In this document: positions 24,243-35,023 of the stretch, one piece after another
Numbering within the stretch: position 1 is the first letter of the stretch
Layout of the letters: every line of letters starts with the position of its first letter
Assembly (NCBI GenBank): GCA_965371355.1
Contig: CBDUYD010000004.1
Span: forward strand, 1 to 48,765
Direction of reading: 5' to 3'
From: JASJHI01 sp965371355
Lineage (GTDB): Bacteria; Actinomycetota; Acidimicrobiia; Acidimicrobiales; Ilumatobacteraceae
DNA: 48,765 nucleotides
The notes under the pieces: generated by a model
What the model was told of the DNA's origin: nothing
The model's database searches: none
What the model saw: the letters and a program-made list of their open reading frames with translations, nothing else
Position numbers and translations under genes: made by a program

Positions 24243-26083
24243 TGGCCGGGCGACTTGGGAAGCGAACGGTCGCGCCCGCCGACGAAACGATCGACGACCG
24301 GTCCGACGACGACAAGGCGACGCAGCGCGACGTCTCCAAGCGCGACCGGCAGGCCGATCGCCAACTCGTCAGAGAGCTTCTCCTGCCGCGCAAGCGGGGG
24401 TTGGTACTGCTCGGCTTCATCTCCTTCGTGACCGGTCTGTTCGAGGCGATGTTCCTCCTGCTCATCACCCAGACCGCGTTCTCGATCGCCGACGAGGCGA
24501 CCACCGGGGTCGGACCGGTGTACGGCCATACGATCAGCGTCAGCGCGGCGATCACGCTGGCGGTCATCTTCGTCGTGTTGCGCATGTTCACCGGATGGTT
24601 GGGCGTGGTCCAGGGAACCCGTATCACCAAGGCGGTCAGCATCTCGATCGGGCGCGAACTCACGTCCGCGTTCCTCAATGCGGGCTGGGAGGCCCAGCAC
24701 GGCGATCGGCCCGGGCGTCTGCAAGAGCTGCTGACCTCGTTCGCCCGACACGGCGTCGCCGTCACCGGCAGCGCGGCCGGTGTCATCCGCGCCCTGCTCA
24801 GCGTGCTCGTGCTCCTCGCCGCGGCGGTCGCTGTGAACCCGACGGCGTCGCTCATTGCGATCTTCGGTGTCATCCTGCTCGGGGCGGCGCTGCGTCCGCT
24901 CCGAGGTGCGGTTCGTCGCCAGTCCAAGCTCACCACCGTCACGCAGATGAGCTTCGCCACCGCTCTCAGCGAGGTCTCCGATCTGGGTATGGAGATGAAC
25001 GTGTTCGGAGTCCAGCCGGCGGTCGAGGCACGGGTCGACGGCCTGATCGTCGCCAAGGAGCGTCAGAACCAGCGCCTTTCGATCCTCAAGGGCATGGTGC
25101 CGCTCGTGTACAGCGGCATGGCGTACCTCGCCATCGCGATCGCCATCGGGTTCGTGTCCCGCGCCGATACGGCCACGGCTGCCTCGGCCGGAGCGGCGAT
25201 GCTCGTGATGCTGCGGTCGCTGAGCTATGGCCAGCTCGTGCAGACGTCGTGGGCGGGCATCAACGCGTCGGTTCCGTACTACCGGATCCTCAACGACGAG
25301 ATCCAGCGCTACCGCGACGCCGAGGTCATAGATCACGGGGTTCCGATCGGCAGGATCGGACCGATCGACCTCGACAACGTGTCCTACGCGTACACCGCGG
25401 GCCAGCCCGTCCTGCACAACGTGACCGCAACGATCGAGCCCCACGAGATCATCGGCATCATCGGACCCTCGGGAGGCGGGAAGTCGACCCTCGTCCAACT
25501 CCTGCTCGGACTCCGGCGACCCGACGAAGGTCGCGTGCTCTCCGACGGCCGCGACATCGAGACGCTGTCGCGTCGGGACTGGGCGCGCAAGGTCACGTTC
25601 GTTCCCCAGGCCTCCCATCTCGTCGCCGGCACGATCGAGGAGAACATCCGCTTCTTCCGCGATGACGTCACACACGCCGACATCGTCCGCGCAGCCGAAC
25701 TCGCCGAACTGGCGCCGGACATCGCCGGGTTCGAGGATGGCTATCAGCGCGAGGTCGGCGAGCGTGGGAGCCATCTCAGCGGCGGTCAACAACAGCGGCT
25801 CACCATCGCGCGTGCGCTGGTCGAGAAGCCCGATCTCCTGATCCTCGACGAGCCCACCAGCGCTCTCGACGCGCGCTCCGAGGCGCTGATCCGCGACACG
25901 CTCCACGGACTCCGCGAGCACACGACGATCATCGTGATCGCGCACCGGCTGTCCACCCTCAACATCTGCGACCGGCTGATGGTCATCCAGGATGGGTACC
26001 TGCGAGGATTCGACCGACCCGAGGCCCTCGAGCGCGATTCGCACTTCTACCGCGAGGCGCTCGAACTGGCGGGGATGCGCTGA
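24242..26083 (+). CDS. ABC exporter, fused permease and ATPase (MsbA/PglK type)
   Basis: A 613-residue half transporter. After a charged N-terminal tail of about 45 residues come about six hydrophobic segments (to about residue 330) with a coupling-helix region. The ATPase domain follows: Walker A GPSGGGKST (about 408), Q-loop VPQASHL, signature LSGGQQQRLTIA (about 510), Walker B LLILDEPTSALD (about 531) and H-loop IAHRLST. The length is standard. It most likely flips or exports a lipid-linked glycan intermediate, since no Wzx flippase is seen in the window. Next come the Wzz/BY-kinase and Wzy-like genes, in line with an export/polymerisation group. A TTG at 24239 could also start the frame. 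Confidence 0.88.
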   Translation: MAGRLGKRTVAPADETIDDRSDDDKATQRDVSKRDRQADRQLVRELLLPRKRGLVLLGFISFVTGLFEAMFLLLITQTAFSIADEATTGVGPVYGHTISVSAAITLAVIFVVLRMFTGWLGVVQGTRITKAVSISIGRELTSAFLNAGWEAQHGDRPGRLQELLTSFARHGVAVTGSAAGVIRALLSVLVLLAAAVAVNPTASLIAIFGVILLGAALRPLRGAVRRQSKLTTVTQMSFATALSEVSDLGMEMNVFGVQPAVEARVDGLIVAKERQNQRLSILKGMVPLVYSGMAYLAIAIAIGFVSRADTATAASAGAAMLVMLRSLSYGQLVQTSWAGINASVPYYRILNDEIQRYRDAEVIDHGVPIGRIGPIDLDNVSYAYTAGQPVLHNVTATIEPHEIIGIIGPSGGGKSTLVQLLLGLRRPDEGRVLSDGRDIETLSRRDWARKVTFVPQASHLVAGTIEENIRFFRDDVTHADIVRAAELAELAPDIAGFEDGYQREVGERGSHLSGGQQQRLTIARALVEKPDLLILDEPTSALDARSEALIRDTLHGLREHTTIIVIAHRLSTLNICDRLMVIQDGYLRGFDRPEALERDSHFYREALELAGMR

Positions 26084-26155
26084 CATCACCGCAGCCCGCA
26101 ATGGCAATCCAACCCTGACCCACTACCCTGAGCCGGCGGGCGAAGGCGGCAGCAG

Positions 26156-27978
<1,823 letters not shown>

Positions 27979-27982
<4 letters not shown>

Positions 27983-29478
27983 ACCAACCGATGGCACAGC
28001 GCCTCGTCGTCGCCGCCGCCGTCGCCTACCTCGTGCTGCTGGGGTGGATGATCGGAAACACGAGCTACGACGCCTGGGGGCTGCTCGTCGTGCTCCCGGT
28101 GTTCGGCTCGATCGGCGTGGTGATCATGCGCAGCATGTTCAGGGGCAGGCTGGCGACGATTCTCAACATCATGTACCTCGGGCTGGCGACCAAGCTGCTC
28201 GGCACCGCGGCGAGGTACTACGTCGGCTTCGAGGCCTACGACGGCGGCATCGACGCTCAGGAGTACCACCTCTACGCCGTCGACGCCGCCCGCGACGTGT
28301 GGGACGGCAAGGCCAACTTCCTCTCGATCTTCCCCGGCGGCACCGGCACACCGTTCACCGAGGGCATGACCGCACTCGTCTACACGCTCACCGGCACGAG
28401 CAAGATGGCGGGGTTCGTGGCGTTCTCGTTCCTCGCCTACATCGGCACCGCTTTCTTCGTCAAGGCTGCCTGCATCGCGATCCCGGGTCTGGCGATGCGC
28501 AAGTACGCCCTCCTGTGCGTCCTCGCGCCGAGCATCATCTACTGGCCGGCGTCGATCGGCAAGGAAGCGCTGATGATCTTCTTCCTCGGCATCGCCACGT
28601 ACGGCATCGCCTCGCTGGTCTCCAGGCCGCCGGTCGCGATTCCCGTCGCAGTCGCCGCGTTCGGTCTGATCGGCGCGACGTTCATCCGGCCACACCTCGT
28701 CGGTGTGTGGATGGCCGGGCTCTTCCCGGCCCTGCTCGTCGCGATGTTGCGCGGCCGCGACGTCTGGCACGAGCGCGAGAAGCGCAAGCTCGATCGGGCG
28801 ATGTTCCTCCCGGTCGTGATCATCGCCGGGATCGGGCTCGTCCTCGTCGCCTCGGCGACCGTGCAGTACCTCAACCCCGGCAGCGACGATCCCGCCGCCG
28901 GTGGTGCCTCGATCACCTCGATCATCGACGAGACGGCCCGCCGCACGTCACAGGCTGGTTCGGCGTTCACGCCTCCTTCGGTGACCAACCCGGCGAACTG
29001 GCCGTTCGCGGTCGTCCGTACCCTGACCCGCCCGTTGCCGATGGAGGCGCGCGGACTCTCACAGCTGATCGTCGCAGCCGAGATCGCGGTCTTCCTCGGG
29101 ATGTGCCTGTGGTCGTACCGCCGCGTCCTCAACGCCGGTCTGCTCGGCGTCAAGAACGCCTATATGGCGTTCGCGATCACCACCCTCTTCCTCGCCGGAC
29201 TCGCCTACTCGAGCTTCGGCAACCTCGCCGTCCTCTCACGCCAACGATCGCTGGTCGTCCCACTGATGCTGCTGCTCGTCTGTGTGCCACCGCTCGCCCG
29301 ACGCGAACGGAAGTCTCCCGAGATCGAGGAGACGCTCGCCGATCAGAAGAGTTCGATGTCGCCGAGTTCGAGCGCCCAGTTCGACAGGGGCGGTGAGCCC
29401 CGCTCGACCAGGCTTCGCCAGGTCAGCACCGGCCCGCCGGACGGCAGGGCCACGAAGCCCGAAGACATCTGGGACTGA
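27979..29478 (+). CDS. Polytopic membrane protein, probable Wzy-like polymerase
   Basis: A 499-residue integral membrane protein with about ten hydrophobic segments, the first at residues 6-25. A large extracytoplasmic loop (about residues 80-135) contains YYVGFEAYDGGIDAQEYH, and there is a second loop near residues 300-350. This layout is that of O-antigen/EPS polymerases or EpsG-type proteins, which share little sequence. It starts with GTG at 27979 overlapping the BY-kinase stop, or ATG at 27991. The last about 45 residues are hydrophilic, encoded antisense to the end of the GT4-GNAT gene, and look unlike the rest. They may result from loss of an earlier stop near 29342. Confidence 0.7.
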
Positions 29479-31454
29479 CCGAGCCGGATCGCGTAGGCGG
29501 CACCGATGCTGCGGGCGGTGCGGGCGGCGAGCTTGTCGGCTGCCGCGCGCGGTCCGAACGAGGCGACGAGCGCTAGTTCGGTGGATTCGCCTCGACGCCG
29601 GGCCCGAACGATCACAGCCGCCTCGCCGGTGTCGACGACCCGGTAGCCGAGCAGGTCGGTGCCGAATCGCCAGCGGAGATACCCCTCGCTGATGTTCGTC
29701 CGCAGCTCGCGCACGTCGGTCGACTCGGCCCAGCGGTCGGCCGGCCCGCCGCGGTCGAGCCAGTCGAGCACGTTCTCGCCGATGTCCAGTTCGGCTGACC
29801 AGCGATCGGCCGGCACGCGCGACCGGAGCGCGACGAGCGCACCGTTGGGACCGCTGAACCTCACAGCCGCGGGCAGGCGACCGACCTCTCGCCATCCCAT
29901 CTTGAGATACCCGGGCCGGCTCTGGTCGTTCGGGGTGTTGAAGACGAAGTCGACACCCTCGTCGCGCATCGCCTCGATCCCGTGCATGGTCAGCGCGGTG
30001 AACAGCCCGCGCCCCTGGTAATCGGGATCGGTCGCGGTGTCGACCGCGCGGACGGCGCGGAGCACCGATCCTCCACGGACGAACTCCCATCGCATCAGCG
30101 TGCGGAAAGCGATGATCCGGTCGCCGTCTGTCGCCACCCACATCGGCGACGGACCGAAGTGATTCAGTTCGTGCTTCCAGGCGAACAGTTCGGGGTATCG
30201 GGGATCGCCATCGCTGCCGAGCGACCGCTCGAGCAGAGCGATCACCGCCGGACGATCGTCGGGCGTGGCGGGTCTGATGTCGGGTGCCGGGCGCCGGGCG
30301 CGCTTGGCCCGGACGGGATCCGGCAATGCCGGCTCGGGGACGGACGGCCGGGTGGCCGCGAGCTCCTCGTACGTCGCCTCGATGACCTCGATGGTCCTGG
30401 CGACACCGAAGTCGGCGGCCCGGTCGCGCGAGGCCCGCGCCAGCCGGTCGCGTAGACCCTCGTCGGTGGCGACACGTTCGAGCGCGTCGGCGAGTGCGGA
30501 CGCCTCACCCGGCGGCACGAGCAGGGCGTCGACGCCGTCGGTGAACTCCTCGGCGATCCCCCCGACCGCGGTCGACACGATCGGCAGGCCGAGTCCGACG
30601 GCTTCCATCACGGCGACGGGAAGCCCCTCCCATCGCGACGCCAACACGAACGCGTCGCAGGCGGCCATCACCCGTACGGCGTCATCACGGAAGCCGGTGA
30701 GGATCACCCTGTCGGCCAACCCGAGCTCGTCGCGCAGCGCGTGCAGCTCGGCATCCTGGGGACCCTGGCCCACGGCGACGAATCGCGCGGCAACTCCGCG
30801 TTCGACGAGCTTGAAGGCTGCGCCGAACAGGTTCGGATAGTCCTTCTGCGGACGGAAGTTGGCGACCGTGCCGACGACGAACTCGTCGGCTCCGAGGCCC
30901 AACTCGGTCCTGATCTCGTCACGATGTGCCAGTTCGGCGGCGGTTGCGTCGATGTCGATGCCGTGCCGGAGCGTGACCGCCCGCGCAGCCACTGGACCGC
31001 GCATCGATTCGCGCACCTCGTCGGTCACGGCGAAGGATCGGTCGTCGAGGCGACTCGTGAGACGGTTCAGGGCCCTGGTCGATGCCCGGTGCGTCTCCCA
31101 ACGGTTGTGCTCGGTGCTGACCAGCGCCGGCCGCCGGTCGCGCGGCAGACTCCGTGCGGCGATCCTGGCGACCGAGCCCGGGAGCGGTGAGTGGACGTGG
31201 ACGACGTCGTAGCCGCCCGACCGGACGAGTTCCCACAGCCGCAGCGGCCACCGCGGGTCGCTCCGACGCTCGCTCAGACAGCGTGTGAGCACGCCGGCCG
31301 ACTCGAGGCGGCCGGCCAGATGGTCTTTCCAGGGCAGGACGTAGGCGCACTCGACCTCGAGGTCGGACGAGTGCGCGTCGGCGGCGGCGGCGAGCAGGTG
31401 TTCCGCGCCACCCGGTCCGAGACCCTTCGAAACCCACAAGACCCGCGTTGTCAC
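29343..31454 (-). CDS. Fusion of a GT4 glycosyltransferase with a GNAT acetyltransferase
   Basis: A 703-residue two-domain protein. Residues 1 to about 370 form a GT4 enzyme: VLWVSKGLGPGGAEHLL at the N-terminus, HVHSPLPGSVAR, FRPQKDYPNLF and RWEGLPVAVMEAVG (E-x7-E). After a Pro/Arg-rich linker (about 380-405) comes a GNAT domain: DIRPATPDDRPAVIALL, VDTATDPDYQGRGLFTAL (acetyl-CoA loop) and FVFNTPNDQSRPGYLKMGW, followed by about 170 further residues. One protein could thus add a sugar and acylate it or its acceptor. The GTG at 31454 lies 7 nt after a TACGGT -10 hexamer; an ATG at 31481 would overlap the divergent epimerase start. Confidence 0.83.
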   Translation of the reverse strand: MTTRVLWVSKGLGPGGAEHLLAAAADAHSSDLEVECAYVLPWKDHLAGRLESAGVLTRCLSERRSDPRWPLRLWELVRSGGYDVVHVHSPLPGSVARIAARSLPRDRRPALVSTEHNRWETHRASTRALNRLTSRLDDRSFAVTDEVRESMRGPVAARAVTLRHGIDIDATAAELAHRDEIRTELGLGADEFVVGTVANFRPQKDYPNLFGAAFKLVERGVAARFVAVGQGPQDAELHALRDELGLADRVILTGFRDDAVRVMAACDAFVLASRWEGLPVAVMEAVGLGLPIVSTAVGGIAEEFTDGVDALLVPPGEASALADALERVATDEGLRDRLARASRDRAADFGVARTIEVIEATYEELAATRPSVPEPALPDPVRAKRARRPAPDIRPATPDDRPAVIALLERSLGSDGDPRYPELFAWKHELNHFGPSPMWVATDGDRIIAFRTLMRWEFVRGGSVLRAVRAVDTATDPDYQGRGLFTALTMHGIEAMRDEGVDFVFNTPNDQSRPGYLKMGWREVGRLPAAVRFSGPNGALVALRSRVPADRWSAELDIGENVLDWLDRGGPADRWAESTDVRELRTNISEGYLRWRFGTDLLGYRVVDTGEAAVIVRARRRGESTELALVASFGPRAAADKLAARTARSIGAAYAIRLGQSQMSSGFVALPSGGPVLTWRSLVERGSPPLSNWALELGDIELF

Positions 31455-31461
31455 GATCGGG

Positions 31462-31471
31462 ACCGTAGCCT
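31462..31471. promoter_or_regulatory. Interlocked divergent -10 elements
   Basis: The minus-strand TACGGT occupies 31467-31462, 7 nt from the GTG at 31454. The plus-strand TAGCCT occupies 31466-31471, 8 nt from the ATG at 31480. The two hexamers share 2 bp, so polymerase should serve only one direction at a time. Confidence 0.5.
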
Positions 31472-31479
31472 GCGGATGC

Positions 31480-32427
31480 ATGAGAGTCGTCGTCACCGGC
31501 GGAGCCGGCTTCATCGGGTCGAACCTGTGTCGCACCCTCCTCGAATCGGAGGGCGTCGACTCGGTCGCCGCGCTCGACGATCTGTCGAACAGCTCTCGCC
31601 AGAGTCTCGCCGGTCTCGACGTCGACTTCACAGAGGGCACGATCCTCGACGACGCCGCACTCGACGCGGCGTTCGCCCGAGCGGATGCCGTCGTGCATCT
31701 CGCCGCGCTCGGCAGCGTGCCGCGCAGCGTGGCCGATCCGCTCGCCTCGCACCAGGCCAATGCGACCGGCACCCTGATGGTGCTCGAGGCCGCCCGGCGC
31801 CACGGCGACCTGCACACGGTCGTCGCGAGCAGCTCGAGCGTGTACGGCGCGAATCCGATCCTCCCCAAGCAGGAGGACCTCGCGACCCGCCCGCTGTCCC
31901 CCTACGGCGGCAGCAAGCTGGCCACCGAGGGCTACGCGCTGGCGTGGGGCAGCAGCTACGACCTGCCCGTGCTCGCGTTCCGTTTCTTCAACGTGTTCGG
32001 CCCCGGCCAGCCCGCCGACCATGTGTACGCGGCGGTGATCCCCAAGTTCATCGATGCCGCGCTGCGCGACGAGGCGGTCAGCGTGCACGGCGACGGCGAG
32101 CAGAGCCGCGACTTCACCTACGTCGATACCGTCAACCGAACGATCACCGACGCCCTCCTACGGCAGGTGACGAGCGACGGCCCGGTCAACCTGGCGTACG
32201 GCAACCGGATCTCTCTGCTCGAGACCCTCGACCTCCTCGAGCAGCAGCTCGGCGCCCCGATCGCCCGCGACCACACCTCGCCCCGCGCGGGCGACGTCCG
32301 CCACTCACAGGCCGACAACACGCGCCTGCGCGAGCTGTTCCCCGACATCGAGCCCGTCGACTTCGACGAGGGTCTCGCCCGCACGATCGCCTGGACCCGC
32401 GCCCTCCACGCACGCACCTCCCCCTGA
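31480..32427 (+). CDS. NAD-dependent epimerase/dehydratase (UDP-sugar 4-epimerase type)
   Basis: A 315-residue extended SDR. The NAD loop VVVTGGAGFIGSNL is at the very N-terminus; SSSSVYG and YGGSKLATE give the Ser and Tyr/Lys of the active site; RFFNVFGPGQPADHVY and GDGEQSRDFTYVDT are typical of the UDP-glucose/GlcNAc 4-epimerase group (GalE/WbpP-like). It should interconvert UDP-hexoses or UDP-HexNAc for the glycan. The ATG follows a -10 hexamer by 8 nt (leaderless) and is divergent from the GT4-GNAT gene. A 243-nt repeat-filled gap follows. Confidence 0.87.
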   Translation: MRVVVTGGAGFIGSNLCRTLLESEGVDSVAALDDLSNSSRQSLAGLDVDFTEGTILDDAALDAAFARADAVVHLAALGSVPRSVADPLASHQANATGTLMVLEAARRHGDLHTVVASSSSVYGANPILPKQEDLATRPLSPYGGSKLATEGYALAWGSSYDLPVLAFRFFNVFGPGQPADHVYAAVIPKFIDAALRDEAVSVHGDGEQSRDFTYVDTVNRTITDALLRQVTSDGPVNLAYGNRISLLETLDLLEQQLGAPIARDHTSPRAGDVRHSQADNTRLRELFPDIEPVDFDEGLARTIAWTRALHARTSP

Positions 32428-32450
32428 CACGGCTCCTGACTCGTTTCCCC

Positions 32451-32666
32451 CGAAACTTGTACCGATCTTCCCGCTCAGCGCGACAATCCGCACATTTTTC
32501 GGCGATCGCACCGACCATCCCCCGAAACTTGTACCGATCTTCCCGCTCAGCGCGACAATCCGCACATTTTTCGGCGATCGCACCGACCACCTCCGGAAAC
32601 TTGTACCGATCTTCCCGCTCAGCGGGACCGTCCGTACATTTTTCTGGGAGTGCGGGATACTGGCGG
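32451..32666. repeat. Three direct 72-bp repeats
   Basis: Three head-to-tail units with a 72-bp period start at 32451, 32523 and 32595. Copies 1 and 2 are almost identical; copy 3 is diverged, and its last third is largely lost. The shared core begins AAACTTGTACCGATCTTCCC (32453, 32525, 32597) and is followed by an inverted repeat around GCTCAGC, which in copy 3 becomes a perfect 7+1+7 palindrome (TCCCGCT-C-AGCGGGA), then CATTTTT. The minus strand reads open through all copies with a 24-residue repeat, but I do not consider it a gene. The array fills most of the gap between the epimerase and the DUF4012 gene. Confidence 0.9.
32656..32661 (+). promoter_or_regulatory. -10-like GATACT before the DUF4012 gene
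   Basis: GATACT ends 9 nt before the ATG at 32671 with no ribosome site between, which supports a leaderless start there over the GTG at 32650. Confidence 0.4.
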
Positions 32667-32670
32667 GCTG

Positions 32671-34971
32671 ATGGGACAGGTTCGGCGAAATGCGATCGAC
32701 ACCCACGATGCGCGCCTGGTCGGCGTCGTCACCGCGGTGTCCGCGGCCGCCGCGGGATTCGCCGACGTCGAGCCGACCGGTGAACCGATCGCCGACATCT
32801 TGATCGCGGCAGCGCTCGCCGCGCTCGCGACGTGGCTGGGCGCATCCGCGCCCTGGTGGGCGCTGATCTTCGCTTCGGGGCTGGCATTCGCCGGATCGCT
32901 CTCCGGTCCGTTATTGCTCACCATCGTGAGCGTCGCGGCGCTCGGCGCCTCCGGCTGGATCGGGTACGCACAGGCCAACCAACCGGCGCTGCGAGCCGCG
33001 GTCGCGGGCGTCTCGGTGCAGGTGCTGTTCCGGCTGTCGTGGGATCCACGGTTCCTCGCTCCGGCGATCGTCGCGGCGATCGCGATCGGTCTCGTCGTGC
33101 TCACCGGGCTGCGCCGACGCCACCGCTACGTTCGGCGGCGCGTGCTGTGGGGTGCGCTCGCGGTCGCCGTCACGGCGGGCGCGGCGGTCGCCGGACTCGG
33201 GTTTGCGGCGTTCCAGGCAGCCCGACCCGCACAGGACGGCTACAACACCCTCCTCGACGCGCTCGACGATATGGATGGAGGCGACATCGACGAAGCGTCA
33301 CAATCCCTCTGGCAGGCCTCGTACGAACTCACCTCCGCCTACGATGAGCTGTCCGCCCCCCTCGCTCAGCCGTCACGCATCGTCCCCGTCGTCTCCCAGA
33401 ACAGGTCGGCGGCAGCCGATGCGGTCGGTCGGGCAGCCGACGCGGCGGCCGCGGCCGCCGCCGCGCTCGGTGCGGTCGACCTCGACGACCTCACGATCTC
33501 GGGCGGCCGCATCGATCTCGATGCTCTCGCCGCGCTCGAGGCGCCACTCGCAGATCTCGACGTCGCGGTCACCGAACTGAGCAACGCACTGACCGAGGCG
33601 GGCGAATCACCCTGGCTGCTCGCGCCGTTCCAGTCGAGACTCGACGATGCGATCGAGCGGGCCGACGAAACTGCACGCCAGGCCGACACGCTCGCGCTCG
33701 CGTCGTCGGTCGGACCGGCGATGCTCGGTGAGGACGAACCCCGGCGCTACTTCTTCGCGTTCGTCAACACCGCCGAGTCGCGCGGGCAGAGTGGCCTGAT
33801 GGGAAACTGGGTCGAGATCACCATCGACGACGGCAAGATCGAGATCAGCGACTCGGGGCGGACCGCCGACCTCCAGACCGCGGCTCTAGATGGCCTCGAA
33901 CTCGAGGCGACCGACGAGTTCCTCTCGAGGTACGGGCCGTTCGGAGCGGTCACACCGACCGGCGGTGTCGACCGGAAGTACTGGAGCAACGTAACCATCT
34001 CGCCGGACATGCCGAGCGTCGGCAACGCCATCGAGCAGATGTACGAGCGCGTGACGGGCCGCGACATCGACGGCGTGTTCGTCATCGATGCTGCCGGGCT
34101 CGCCCACCTGCTCGATATCACGGGCTCGATCGAACTCGAGGCCCTCGACCTGCGCCTCGGCGCCGACAGCCTCGAACAGTTCCTCCTCCTCGATCAGTAC
34201 GAGATCGAGGAGGCCGAGCGCGAGGTCGTCCTCGAGGCCGTCATCGCCCTCACGATGGACAATGTGCTGCGCGGCGAACTCCCGCCACCCCAGGAGATGA
34301 TCGCCGATCTCGCTCCCGGTGCCCTCAACGGACACATCTCCGCCTGGTCGTCGCACCCCGACGAGCAGGTCTTGTTCGAACAGGTCGGCATGGACGCTGC
34401 TCTGCCGGTGCCGACACTGGCGGGTGTCGATTCGCTCGCCGTCACGTCGAACAACACGGCGGGGAACAAGATCGACTCGTTCCTCGAACGGATCGTCGAG
34501 TACCGGCCGCGCGTCGACCAGAGCGCGGGCGACGTGCGGGCGACACTGACCGTGACCCTCACGAACAACGCCCCGAGCTCGGGCTATCCCGACTACGTCA
34601 TCGGCGCGATCGCCGACATCCCCCGCGGCACGAACCGCACGCTGATCGACGTCTTCACGCCGCTCGAGGTTCTCGCCGTAACCGTCGACGGCGACCCGGT
34701 CACGACCCGCGCCGGGACCGAGTTGTCGCACCGCGTGTCCAGCCTGCAGATCGACATCCCTCCCGGCGCGACCGTCGTCGCGGAGTACGAGCTGGAGGGC
34801 AACGTCGGTCCCGGCACGTATCAGCTCGTGTACCGACCCCAGCCACTGCCGATTCCCGATCACCTCCTCGTCGAGGCGACCACGGTGGCGGGCGACCCGC
34901 TGTTCGGGTTCGACGGGATACTCCGGCGACGCAGCGTCATCTCTGCCGACGGTGTCGAGGCCTGGCGCTGA
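32671..34971 (+). CDS. DUF4012-family membrane protein
   Basis: A 766-residue protein. The first about 185 residues have about five hydrophobic segments (for example ILIAAALAALATWLGASA and LVLTGL followed by basic residues). A long outside part follows with helical Ala/Asp-rich stretches (about 190-340) and the DUF4012 core: YFFAFVNTAESRGQSGLMG, near the start of the conserved region, and NAIEQMYERVTGRDIDGVFVID. The C-terminus is beta-rich (FTPLEVLAVTVDG and following). DUF4012 proteins occur in actinobacterial and other EPS loci and are related to LytR-type surface proteins in context, but their reaction is not established. The ATG at 32671 is preferred to the GTG at 32650. Confidence 0.82.
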   Translation: MGQVRRNAIDTHDARLVGVVTAVSAAAAGFADVEPTGEPIADILIAAALAALATWLGASAPWWALIFASGLAFAGSLSGPLLLTIVSVAALGASGWIGYAQANQPALRAAVAGVSVQVLFRLSWDPRFLAPAIVAAIAIGLVVLTGLRRRHRYVRRRVLWGALAVAVTAGAAVAGLGFAAFQAARPAQDGYNTLLDALDDMDGGDIDEASQSLWQASYELTSAYDELSAPLAQPSRIVPVVSQNRSAAADAVGRAADAAAAAAAALGAVDLDDLTISGGRIDLDALAALEAPLADLDVAVTELSNALTEAGESPWLLAPFQSRLDDAIERADETARQADTLALASSVGPAMLGEDEPRRYFFAFVNTAESRGQSGLMGNWVEITIDDGKIEISDSGRTADLQTAALDGLELEATDEFLSRYGPFGAVTPTGGVDRKYWSNVTISPDMPSVGNAIEQMYERVTGRDIDGVFVIDAAGLAHLLDITGSIELEALDLRLGADSLEQFLLLDQYEIEEAEREVVLEAVIALTMDNVLRGELPPPQEMIADLAPGALNGHISAWSSHPDEQVLFEQVGMDAALPVPTLAGVDSLAVTSNNTAGNKIDSFLERIVEYRPRVDQSAGDVRATLTVTLTNNAPSSGYPDYVIGAIADIPRGTNRTLIDVFTPLEVLAVTVDGDPVTTRAGTELSHRVSSLQIDIPPGATVVAEYELEGNVGPGTYQLVYRPQPLPIPDHLLVEATTVAGDPLFGFDGILRRRSVISADGVEAWR

Positions 34972-34979
34972 ACCGTCCC

Positions 34980-35023
34980 GGATCAACCGAGGACCAACCG
35001 AGGATCAACCGCGGATCAACCGC
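34980..35023. repeat. 11-bp tandem repeat, four copies, over the end of the aminotransferase gene
   Basis: Four units of ggatcaaccga type (34980, 34991, 35002, 35013). The fourth unit contains the stop codon of the minus-strand aminotransferase gene. Confidence 0.85.

Noticed and set aside
31482..31868. N-terminal extension of the GT4-GNAT frame
   Set aside because: It lies antisense to the epimerase gene, has no family similarity, and bypasses the -10 element at 31467-31462.
32451..32666. CRISPR array
   Set aside because: The 72-bp units are head to tail with no unique spacers, there are only three, and no cas genes are present.
32186..32706. Minus-strand ORFs with a repeated 24-residue peptide
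   Set aside because: They arise because the 72-bp period is a multiple of three. They overlap the epimerase end and have no start context or known domain.
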